From: Tetracladium setigerum | Taxonomy: Eukaryota > Ascomycota > Leotiomycetes > Helotiales | DNA: 64,000 nt | Reading direction: 5' to 3' | Assembly (NCBI GenBank): GCA_031472005.1 | Contig: PZJY01000007.1 | Span: forward strand, 2,343,808-2,407,807 | Shown here: positions 34,779-45,008 of the stretch, piece after piece | Layout: each line of letters begins with the position of its first letter | Numbering within the stretch: position 1 is the first letter of the stretch | Translations under genes and position numbers: made by a program | Notes under the pieces: model-generated | What the model was told of the DNA's origin: nothing | What the model saw: only the letters and a program-made list of their open reading frames with translations | Database searches by the model: none

Positions 34779-37700
34779 ATGTCTCACAACGAAGTTGACG
34801 AAGGCGCCCCAAAGGTGTTGGACAGCCATACATCCCACACCCACACTCTCGATCCAGAGAAACAACGAGAAGATGCGCGCAATTCAAACCCAAATGGATT
34901 TGTGCGCACCACGAGTGGTGTTGGTAGGTTTTTTTGCGCAGCTGCTACAATACTATATACTAAGGTCCTGTAGATGTCGCACAAGCAGAGGCTGAATTCG
35001 CTCAACTCCAAAGAGAACTCTCTGGCATAAGTCAAGATAACATTCGAATGACCCGAACGCGATCAAGAAAACAAGAGCCGATTTCAGAGAAGGATATTGA
35101 AAAGTCGACCAGCTCGGAAGATTCAATTGAAAATGGGGAACAATTCGATTTGGAATCTACGCTCCACGGCAACCACAAAGCAGAAGAGGAGTCTGGCATA
35201 AGACCAAAGCATCTAGGAGTTGTTTGGGACGGGTTAACTGTTCGTGGAACAGGCGGGGTCACGAATTTTGTCAGAACTTTTCCTGATGCCTTCGTGAGCT
35301 TCTTCAATGTTGTCGAAACTGCTATGATGATTTTTGGTGTGGGAAAGAAAGGGAAAGAGGTTCAAATCTTGAAGGACTTCAGAGGTGTGGTTGAGCCAGG
35401 AGAGATGGTACTAGTTCTTGGGCGACCCGGTTCTGGATGTACCACCTTCTTGAAGGTGATAGCAAACCAGCGATTTGGGTACACCGGCGTGGACGGAGAG
35501 GTGAACTATGGTCCGTTCGATGCTAAAACTTTCGCTTCCAACTACCGTGGTGAGGCAGTCTACAACCAAGAAGATGACATCCACCATCCTACTCTCACCG
35601 TCGGCCAAACACTTGGCTTCGCTCTGGACACCAAAACTCCCGGAAAACGCCCTCATGGCATGTCTAAAAAAGACTTCAAGGAGAAAGTCATCCAAACTTT
35701 GCTTTCGATGTTCAACATAACACACACCCGCGATACCATTGTCGGCAACCAGTTCGTTCGAGGTGTTTCTGGAGGAGAAAGGAAGCGTGTCTCGATTGCC
35801 GAGCAAATGGTGACAAGTGCCAGCATTTGTGCTTGGGACAACTCTACTCGAGGACTCGATGCTTCTACAGCTCTTGATTACGCAAAATCCCTTCGAGTTA
35901 TGACCAATATCTACAAGACCACCACTTCGTTTCACTATACCAAGCTTCAGAAAATATCTACAAGCAATTTGACAAGGTCCTAGTCATCGACAATGGTCAC
36001 CAAGTGTATTTCGGACCAGCTAAAGAAGCACGCGGTTACTTTGAGGGACTCGGCTTCAAGGAGAAACCAAGACAGACAACCCCCGATTTTTTGACGTGAG
36101 TATTCAGGGAGCGAACTTTATTATTTCACCTATCCCGTGATTTGTGATATCCACTGTTGCATGATCCAGGAGCAAGAACTTCAAAATTACTTGCAAAAGA
36201 ACAAAGCTAACTCTTAAATCCTCTAGTGGCTGTACTGACGAGTTTGAACGTGAATATGCCGAAGGACGAACTGCCGATAACGTTCCTTCCAGCCCAGAAG
36301 CTCTCGCGGACGCATTCAACAAATCTCAGTTCGCTACCGTTCTTCAAAAAGATATGGACAAGTACCGCCAAGCAGCAATCGAAGACAAGCAACGACATGA
36401 AGATTTCCGTACCGCCGTCACCGATAGCAAGCAGAAGGGTGCATCTAAGTCTGTCTACAGCATCCCTTACTATCTTCAAATCTGGGCTCTCATGCAAAGA
36501 CAATTCTTGATCAAGTGGCAGGATAAGTTCTCTCTCGTCGTCAGCTGGATCACGTCTATCGTCATCGCCATTGTCCTTGGTACTGTTTGGCTTAATCTCC
36601 CACAAACATCCGCTGGTGGTAAGTGATCACGAAGAACTCCCCTTCCTATCTATTCAACTCTGGATGATGTCTCGGCATCGCCATCTCTACGGCTCCATGA
36701 AAAGACCAGAGCTAACTGCCCGTTCTAGCTTTCACGAGAGGTGGTCTCCTTTTCATCAGTCTACTGTTCAATGCGTTCCAGGCTTTCGCCGAGTTGGCAA
36801 GCACAATGTTAGGAAGGCCAATTGTGAACAAGCACAAAGCATACACATTTCACAGGCCGAGTGCGTTGTGGATTGCTCAGATTCTGGTTGATACCGCGTT
36901 CTCGGCTATTCAAATTATGGTCTTTTCCATTATGGTCTACTTCATGTGCGGGCTGGTTAGAACGCCCGGAGCATTCTTCACCTTCTATCTGATGATTCTC
37001 TCTGGATACCTCGCCATGACGCTGTTCTTCCGAACTGTGGGATGCCTGTGTCCTGATTTCGACTATGCCATCAAGTTTGCGGCTACCATCATCACCTTCT
37101 TCGTCGTAACTTCCGGATACATCATTGCATATGATTCTCAGCCTGTATACCTTCGGTGGATCTACTGGATCAATGCTCTTGGCTTGGGATTCTCGGCACT
37201 CATGGAGAATGAATTTGGCAGACTTGATCTGACATGCACGGCTGAGTCCTTAATTCCTTCCGGCCCCGGGTATACCGACATCAATCACCAAGTCTGTACT
37301 CTTCCAGGGAGTATCGCTGGACAGTCGCAAGTCAATGGAGCATCATACATCATCCAATCCTTCTCATATCATCCAGACGATCTGTGGAGAAATTTTGGCA
37401 TCATGCTCGTTCTCATTGCTGTCTTCCTTTTCTTGAATGCCACTCTTGGAGAATGGTTAACATTTGGAGCTGGTGGCAATGCCGCAAAGGTGTACCAAAA
37501 GCCCAACAAGGAGCGTGATGAGCTTAACGCCGCTCTCATTGCAAAGAGGGACCAGCGCCGAGCTACGAAGAGTGAGGCCGCAGGTTCTGAGATGAACATC
37601 ACCTCCAAAGCTGTCTTGACTTGGGAAGGATTAAACTATGATGTCCCGGTTCCATCTGGAGAACTTCGATTGCTCAACAACATCTTTGGATACGTCAAAC

Positions 37701-39974
37701 CCGGAGAGCTTACGGCTTTGATGGGCGCGTCTGGTGCAGGCAAGACCACACTTTTGGATGTCTTGGCGGCAAGAAAGAGTATTGGAGTTATTTCTGGTGA
37801 CGTTTTGGTAGATGGTCTCAAGCCTGGAACCGCCTTCCAAAGAGGTACCTCATATGCCGAACAACTTGATGTCCACGAGCCTACAACTACTGTTAGAGAA
37901 GCCCTTCGTTTCTCTGCCGATCTTCGTCAACCGATTACTGTTCCTCAATCCGAGAAATACGCCTATGTGGAGGAAGTTTTGAGTCTTTTGGAAATGGAAG
38001 ACATGGCAGATGCTATCATTGGAGACCCAGAATCTGGATTGGCTGTCGAACAAAGGAAGCGTGTCACAATCGGTGTCGAGCTTGCCGCAAAGCCCGAGCT
38101 ACTCCTCTTCTTGGATGAACCAACCTCTGGTCTCGACTCTCAATCCGCCTTCAACATCGTTCGATTCTTGAAGAAACTTGCAAACGCTGGACAGGCCATT
38201 CTCTGTACTATCCATCAGCCCAACGCAGCCTTATTCGAAAACTTCGATCGCTTGTTGCTACTTCAAAGAGGTGGACAAACTGTCTACTTTGGAGAAGTTG
38301 GAAAGGATGCACACGTGCTCTTGGAATACTTCCGTAAGCGAGGTGCTCATTGCCCTCCTGATGCCAACGTCGCCGAGGTATGTTTTACTGGAATCAGAAA
38401 ATTGCTACTTGATTAGCACCTGACACATACTAACATTTACTAGTGGATGCTTGACGCCATTGGAGCTGGACAAGCACCAAGGATCGGTGATAAAGACTGG
38501 GCCGAAATCTTCGCTGAATCTCCCGAACTCGCTAGAATCAAGGAACACATCACTGAACTCAAGGCCCAACGTCTTCAAGAAGCCGGATCGAATTTTAAGA
38601 CCGATGAGCGAGAATTCGCGACACCGCTTCTTCATCAACTCAAAATTGTCCAAAAGCGAACAAATCTTGCCTTCTGGAGATCTCCCAACTATGGATTCAC
38701 TCGCCTGTTCAATCACGTGATCATCGCCATCATCACTGGTCTCATCTATCTTCAACTGGACGACTCGCGACAATCTCTACAATATAGAGTCTTCGTTATC
38801 TTCCAGGTCACTGTTTTGCCTGCTTTGATTCTTGCACAAGTAAGTCTTTTACCCTGATTCTTCATTTTACCTGCTCACACTCTCAAAGGTTGAGCCCAAA
38901 TATGCAATGTCAAGAATGATCTACTACCGCGAGGCTTCTTCCAAGATGTACGGGCAATTCGCCTTTGCCTCTTCCTTGGTGGTTGCTGAGATGCCATACT
39001 CCATTCTCTGTGCAGTTGGGTTCTTCCTCCCAATTTACTACATGCCAGGCTTCCAATCTGCAAGTTCTCGCGCAGGATATCAATTCCTCATCGTTCTGAT
39101 TACTGAACTCTTCTCCGTCACTCTCGGACAAGCTGTTGCAGCAATTACGCCCAGTCCATTTATCTCTGTGAGTTTTCCGCTTTCATCTGTTAAACATAAT
39201 TTAAAATATATTTGTACGATTTCTTTGGGTGTGGTTATCAACACCTCAACATTTGGAGACCCAACGCTGGCATATGCACATTTTTTGAGCGCACAATCTG
39301 TTAGAAAACGTCGAAAGATTACTTGGGACTTTACAGAAACATTTATTGGTTTTTTTTTTTCGTTGTGTTTCGAAGTTATTAAAGATATGCTACTTTGGGG
39401 TTTTCGTTTTTAACCTCGGGCAAACTCCTCCAATTACCGATATATCACGTGCTAACGCAGTCTTCAGGCACTTTTGAACCCATTCATCATCATCACTTTC
39501 GCCCTGTTCTGTGGTGTCACCATCCCCGAGGCTCAAATCCCCAAGTTCTGGCGCGCATGGTTGTACCAGCTCGACCCATTCACCCGCCTCATCGGCGGCA
39601 TGGTCGTCACTGAACTTCACGATCAGCCAGTCGTCTGCCGCTCCATGGAGCTCAACCGTTTCACTGCTCCAGCTGGTCAAGCCTGTGGTGAATACATGAG
39701 TGATTTCTTCAGCAACGGTGGCCCTGGATATCTCGTCAACAATGTCACGAACGCATGTGAATACTGCGCTTTTGCTGTTGGAGATCAGTTCTATCAAGGT
39801 CTCAACTTCCACTTCGATAACAGATGGAGAGATATGGGTATCTTTATTGCGTTTATTGGTAGTAACTTGATCATCCTCTTCCTTGGTGTAAGTCTCCTTC
39901 TTCAGCCCATAAAATATCTTCGAATTGTGCTGATCATTGAATAGTCGAGGTATCTCAACTTCAACCGCAGGTAG
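34779..39974 (+). CDS. PDR-type (ABCG) full-size drug efflux transporter
   Basis: Eight exons are read: 34779-34923, 34974-36095, 36227-36618, 36729-38377, 38444-38839, 38889-39167, 39468-39887 and 39945-39974. With one base added they give about 1477 residues, the usual PDR length, in the order NBD-TMD-NBD-TMD. NBD1 has the fungal-PDR Walker A GRPGSGCTT (about residue 198), signature VSGGERKR (about 313) and the atypical Walker B ICAWDNSTRGLDAST. NBD2 has GASGAGKTT (about 886), LAVEQRKRVTIG and LLLFLDEPTSGLDS. The asymmetric sites are normal for PDR pumps, which export azoles and plant or microbial toxins across the plasma membrane. At 35925 the frame breaks (ACTTCG where ACTTTCG would continue FVSLYQASENIYKQFDKVL). 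All later exons are intact, so I suspect a missing T rather than a dead gene. The intron 39168-39467 is 300 nt, far longer than the others. Confidence 0.92.
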
Positions 39975-41061
39975 ATGCTTCTCAGAGTCTATTCCTTCCA
40001 GACATAAAACTGTAAATATTCGCCACGAATAACGGTCATATCTTTTATTGCATTCCTTATTATTTGTCATACCCCTATCATTTGCTTTTCCTAAATTGTC
40101 AACAACAAAAAATGCATACGTGCATCGCGTCCTATATAGAACTATGATTTTCCTTTAGTGTTCGGGATAGATTTGGTTGGATGTACCGCAAATATTGATT
40201 AGAAGAATTTTGCATAGATTATAGTTAATTCAAAAAGCATGTTGTCTTACATCTTGTTGGTTATTTGATGGACTCTACACGCAGATGGTGTACGTATCGG
40301 TAAGTGTTACTGTGATCTGGAATCGTGGAGCTGGAAAATGTTCATCTGAGATTGTGAGGGTATTTTGCTTGGGCCCACCCGCAATCTCGCACTCGCGACT
40401 CGGACAAGTGAATTGGGAGAAGTTCCCTATTATTATCTTTCCTCTATCATTCTAATGAGATGAAAATTGGAGATGGCTTCCATGCCTGTATATTTGGCCC
40501 ACTAGTCCTGTGTAACTATATCTAGTATCCTATTGTGCTGAAGGACATTCCTCACTCTTTTCTCGCTCTGCCAGGTGCAGTTTTGGATTCTTTTCTAAGC
40601 TGGACAGTAGTCTTTATTTACACACCAAGCTATATATTCCTTTCCTTGTCCACTTTTCTAGTGTCAAAAATACTCTACATACTCGCCCTTTCGCCGCTCT
40701 CAGCTCCTGACGGCACAAATACACGAAGAATCCTATAACATGACATCCTTCGGCAGCTGTGTCCTCTCCAACACTCTGATATTACGTACTGTAATCACAA
40801 TGCTACAAATCTAAAACTTCACAGGAATTACCGAAACAACTCATTTCGGCTCACAGCGTGTGAAATGGACAGGATGGTTTCTTTTTCAGATGTATGTAAA
40901 CAATCCATTACTTAAAATCAAAATTGGGAGGGCCTATGCTCCTATACAGGTGCTAGAACAAAGACCCTACCACAGCCGCTTCTTAACTACATTACAATCT
41001 CCTGGATCCCAGCCTTAACTTACTATCTAAAATAGGACCAATGACACAACAAGATGCCGGG
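39975..41061. other. Convergent 3' intergenic region
   Basis: This stretch lies between the stop codons of the ABC transporter and the minus-strand gene at 41062. The 67-codon frame at 40535-40738 has no support. Confidence 0.5.
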
Positions 41062-42930
41062 CTATCGGTCCAGAAGGTTCTGACAGTCCACATTAACATA
41101 CCAAGGCGCCGCACTCTCAGGATTATCAATTTTGTTGCCCAACAATATGTTCAACCACTTTGTTCTGTTGTTAGCGTAGTCTGGTGTCCAATCCCACCCA
41201 TGCCTTCTCATACGACTTGAATTAAAGACCCGAGGACTTCGGATGAAGGTATTGAAATCTTCGCTGTACAGCGGCAGGATGCCTGAAGCTACCTCAACAC
41301 TATCACGCACTCTCTCAGATTGGCGATTGTGCCAGTGATGATTCGACGCTGATTTGGGAGTAATAAGCTTCCAGGTGACAGCGGGAAGTGATAGACAACA
41401 TGAGCAGGCTGCGCCTGGATGGCAGAATGGGCCCTCTCTCCAAAACCTCTCCCACAAAACCCACAACTTCCATCTAAGCTGCACGAAGGTTTTTTTCCTC
41501 TCCGCTATATCAGTGGAGCTCTCTAAAGTCTTGACAATAATCACAAACTTGACGGTTTGTATCCCCTTCATGTGAGCGGCAGAGAGGGCATTGAAGACTC
41601 CACCGGAAGTCGTTTGGCGTGTCCGGTTTTGACATAGAACGGTTTGGGTACAGTACTCCCAGGATGAACACATTCCACCACAGACTTCACAAAGTTTTCG
41701 AAAAGATTTGCTATCGGCAAGAGTATCGAATTCAAAATGGAGGTGCAAGTGACGGATCATTTCGCCCCGAAAGCCAGTTCTGAAGGTGTCCCCCAGCGGC
41801 TGATTCACAAAGTCCTCCAGGATATGGGGTCTTGCTGTGGGCACGTGAATGTGAAATCTCGTTATATCTGGGTTGAGTACATCCAGATGATTAAAGCTCA
41901 GGAGAGGCTGAATGTTTCCCCAAGTCTTTTGCATCGCTTTGCTCCAGCCTTGGCAAGGGAGAAAACTCGCGATCTCCCTCCGAATCGTAGTGCACGTCTG
42001 GCTAAGAGCGCCCAGTGGACTTCGGCTCCCAATTGAGACAAGTATCTTCTCTTTAGCTACTTCTGCGGCGGATTCAGGGGTTCCAGCCTCATCAGAAGCA
42101 TTATCGTTGTACCGGTAGTGGTCGCGGATGCCGTTGTAATCAGTCTGGTTAGCAGTTGGTGCAATTGTCTTGACACTAGTGCTACGACAACGAGAGACTG
42201 GAAGGGACACGTCTACGGGACTATTATTGAGGTACCCGTAGATCTGTAATCTGATCTCGGGAGCCAACATGGCAAGAAATGTCGAAGCAGCGAAGGCGGC
42301 TTCGCCTTTCTTGGCCAATTCCCTCTTCCTCTGGTCGATCCTGGCCAAATCCTTCTGAGTTCTCGTCTTGGCCGGCACCCGGTATTCATCCTCGATGATA
42401 TTGGATACAGCAGTCTTCCTAACTTTTCTTGGAGCATCGAGAAGCTTCGACTTGTTATTGGGGGTGATAGAACCCTTAGCCGCAGAATTCGTATCCTCGC
42501 CCTTCTTGGCCCGGCTGCCCTTCTTCTTCGCCGGCTTCTCAACTACCATCCATGTGATATCCTCGTCTTCTCCGAGAGTAGAAGTAACAGGCTCCGGTAC
42601 AGCCAGCTCGTCGACTGTCTCAATAGTATCAAGAAGTCGGGACCTGTTGCGGGAGGTGGTGAGGGTTACGAAACCTGCAACAGCAGAAGTTGCGTTTTCG
42701 CTCTCCTGGGTCCAGCGCTTCGGCCTCTTTGTGACAACCTCCCATCCCTCCTCATCGACTTCTCCGGGAGTAGAGGTGCTAGGCTCTGGTGCAGCCAGCT
42801 CGTCACTCATCTTCATGGTATCGAGAAGTTTGAACCCCTTGTTGCAGGGGATGGCGACGTAGGTAAATGGTGGGAGCGATGGCGAAGTTGTTAGGGCCTC
42901 AGAAGCGGCCACCATGTTGTCGCTCTTCAT
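41062..42930 (-). CDS. F-box/2EXR-like protein with N-terminal repeats
   Basis: A single-exon frame of 622 residues. Residues about 29-70, 92-136 and 157-190 are three decaying copies of one unit (NKGFKLLDTMKMSDELAAPE; NRSRLLDTIETVDELAVPE; NKSKLLDAPRKVRKTA), each followed by an acidic EDE/EEGW segment and a basic K/R cluster. At about 216-235 lies TFLAMLAPEIRLQIYGYL, the LxPEIRxxIYxYL pattern of the 2EXR/F-box-like domain found in large fungal families of unknown role. A Cys-rich stretch (CEVCGGMCSSWEYC...CHPGAACSCC) lies further on. I cannot assign a partner or pathway. The two ATG codons close to the start leave the exact N-terminus open by a few residues. Confidence 0.75.
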   Translation of the reverse strand: MKSDNMVAASEALTTSPSLPPFTYVAIPCNKGFKLLDTMKMSDELAAPEPSTSTPGEVDEEGWEVVTKRPKRWTQESENATSAVAGFVTLTTSRNRSRLLDTIETVDELAVPEPVTSTLGEDEDITWMVVEKPAKKKGSRAKKGEDTNSAAKGSITPNNKSKLLDAPRKVRKTAVSNIIEDEYRVPAKTRTQKDLARIDQRKRELAKKGEAAFAASTFLAMLAPEIRLQIYGYLNNSPVDVSLPVSRCRSTSVKTIAPTANQTDYNGIRDHYRYNDNASDEAGTPESAAEVAKEKILVSIGSRSPLGALSQTCTTIRREIASFLPCQGWSKAMQKTWGNIQPLLSFNHLDVLNPDITRFHIHVPTARPHILEDFVNQPLGDTFRTGFRGEMIRHLHLHFEFDTLADSKSFRKLCEVCGGMCSSWEYCTQTVLCQNRTRQTTSGGVFNALSAAHMKGIQTVKFVIIVKTLESSTDIAERKKTFVQLRWKLWVLWERFWREGPFCHPGAACSCCLSLPAVTWKLITPKSASNHHWHNRQSERVRDSVEVASGILPLYSEDFNTFIRSPRVFNSSRMRRHGWDWTPDYANNRTKWLNILLGNKIDNPESAAPWYVNVDCQNLLDR

Positions 42931-45008
42931 TTTGGAACTAGAACAGGTTAGAGATTGATGATTATGGAATTCTTCAGTCTTACTAGAGGTTGAGATTGTG
43001 AATTGGCAAATGACCAGAAGAAATAATCAAGATTGATGTGCGACTATTCTTCAGTGTTGCTGGAGATTGGAATTGGTAATGCCAAATGATCGAAAGAAGT
43101 ACGAAAAATTGATTTGCGTCTGTCGAAAAAATGATAGAGGGAGGGATGATCTCCTGTGAATATATACCTACCACAGTGCCTACCCAAACACCAGTTCAAA
43201 TCAGAATTCTCCTGTTTGCTCTGTAAGGGCAAAATTTTCTCTCATGGTCAAAATTGACTTCATCGCCATAGTGTGAGAGAACGGCGAGATGCCAAGTCTA
43301 CTAGAAGACGTTATGAAATGGCGGTTAATGCGCTAGCTAAGACGGTTTGGTTTAGTCACTTATCACTAGATGAATGGTTCCAATCATCTATAGTTCTGAC
43401 TAGAAGGAGCGATAGCTAGGCACCATGGCGCATCAGCTATTTTTTCGCTAGCTCAAGAAAATTACCATACTACTGAGAATAACACACATTAGTCGGGTTC
43501 TAGAGTCTATGAGAAAAGACGAAAATAAAGGCCATAAACCTTGGTTCAGCGTTATGCACACTTTTGGAACTCCCTGTAGTGTGTACTAACGTTCTCCCCC
43601 AAACTAAGATCACCCAAATGTATTCATCACCTCAAGCAACCTCATACTATCATCTTTCTCGTTCTTGCACCCACTTTCTCGACAATATCCGTAACGCATG
43701 AGGATACCAGGTTCTGATTTTCCTCTCACAATCCTAACATTCACCTCAAAATCTCATGCTGAATCGTGACTTCCACCTCTCTACCACCCTCACACCTTCC
43801 CCTCTCACCCTCTCTCCCCTTCTACCTCTCCCCTTCCACCTCGCCCTAATCCCACCTAGAAATGAAAGTGAGAAGGGGAAAAGGAAAAATAAAAGAGAAA
43901 ATCATCCCAAAATTCACGCGACATATTACTATCACCAGGTTAAGTTATCTTACTTACAGACAGCTCATCATATTAAGTTCAATTAAGTCCAAGTCAAGTT
44001 CGATTCAAGTCAAGTTCGATCCAAGCAAGGACCTCTGCACTCTGCACTTTGCACTCTGCACCTAAATCTTTTGTTTGGAGGAAAGAGCAGGAAGAGAACA
44101 AGAGAGAAGGAGGGAAGGATAGCAAGTGGGAAAGAGAGAAAGAGAGAGAAAGTGAGAAGGAAAGAGAAATCGAGAGAGAGAAAGTGTGTGTGTGAGAGAG
44201 AAAGTGAGAGAGAGTGTGTATATGTGAGAAAAGTGTGAGAGAGCGTGTCTCACATGAGAGAAACTAAGAAAGAGAGAAAGTGAGCAAGAGAGCAAAGAGA
44301 GCAAGGGAGACGGACAAAGAGACAAAGACACAAGACAGAGAGACAGAGAGACAGAGAGAAAGAAAGAGAAAAGGCGACAGAGTCAGACCGAGCCATACCT
44401 AATCATCAATTCGTCATCATCATCATCATCAATCATTACCTCCCTTCATTCCCCATTTCAATCCCAAAGAAATGCTCCTACTGCTGCTATTCAATTTTTC
44501 TTCTGAAAAAAAACCCCTCATTAGCATGAAAGAGAGGATGGGGAACACTCAATAACAAACTAGCAAATAGAATAGAATATAATAGATAAAAAATGAAAAT
44601 GAAAATGCACTCATATGAAAGCCAAGCCAAGGGCATGAAAGGGGAGGGAGGGCGAAAAACAATCTCATTCATCTTATCACCTCTTCCCTCTGTGTGTATC
44701 TGTGTGTTTCTGTGTATCTCACATCTACCTTACACATCATACCTAGGTACTGTAATTTAGCCCACCCACCCAGTCAGTCAGTTATTGCACCTAGGTACCT
44801 AGCTCAACTCATTACCAACGCCGCACCCAAAAAAACACACATCCCAAACACCGAAACCCCCTCAAATCAAGTTCAAGCTAAGCAAGTTAAAGCGACTTAC
44901 TTATCCGTGCAATGACGAGCAAACCCCTGGGTATTTAAATGAGTGACCTCCTCCTCCTCCCCAGTCAGTTTACTCCTCCTTTCCGCCATCCTTATTCATG
45001 CATAAAAA
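42931..45008. other. Gene-free interval with low-complexity tracts
   Basis: The interval contains tandem AAGTCAAGTTCGAT-like units (43985-44025), four TGCACTC-like units (44033-44061), a purine tract (listed separately) and a CAT run (44411-44432). Open frames here, such as 44062-44331 minus, are translations of the repeats. Confidence 0.6.
44076..44390 (+). repeat. Purine (GA)-rich tract
   Basis: About 315 bases are almost entirely G and A on the plus strand, with GTGT islands around 44185-44235. Such polypurine stretches can form triplex structures and are common in fungal promoter regions. They also cause assembly errors. Confidence 0.9.

Noticed and set aside
20356..42930. Secondary-metabolite gene cluster
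   Set aside because: A transporter, an oxidase and a regulator occur nearby, but no backbone enzyme (PKS, NRPS, terpene or DMAT synthase) is present.
44062..44331. 89-residue Ser/Leu-rich protein on the minus strand
   Set aside because: It is just the translation of the polypurine tract.
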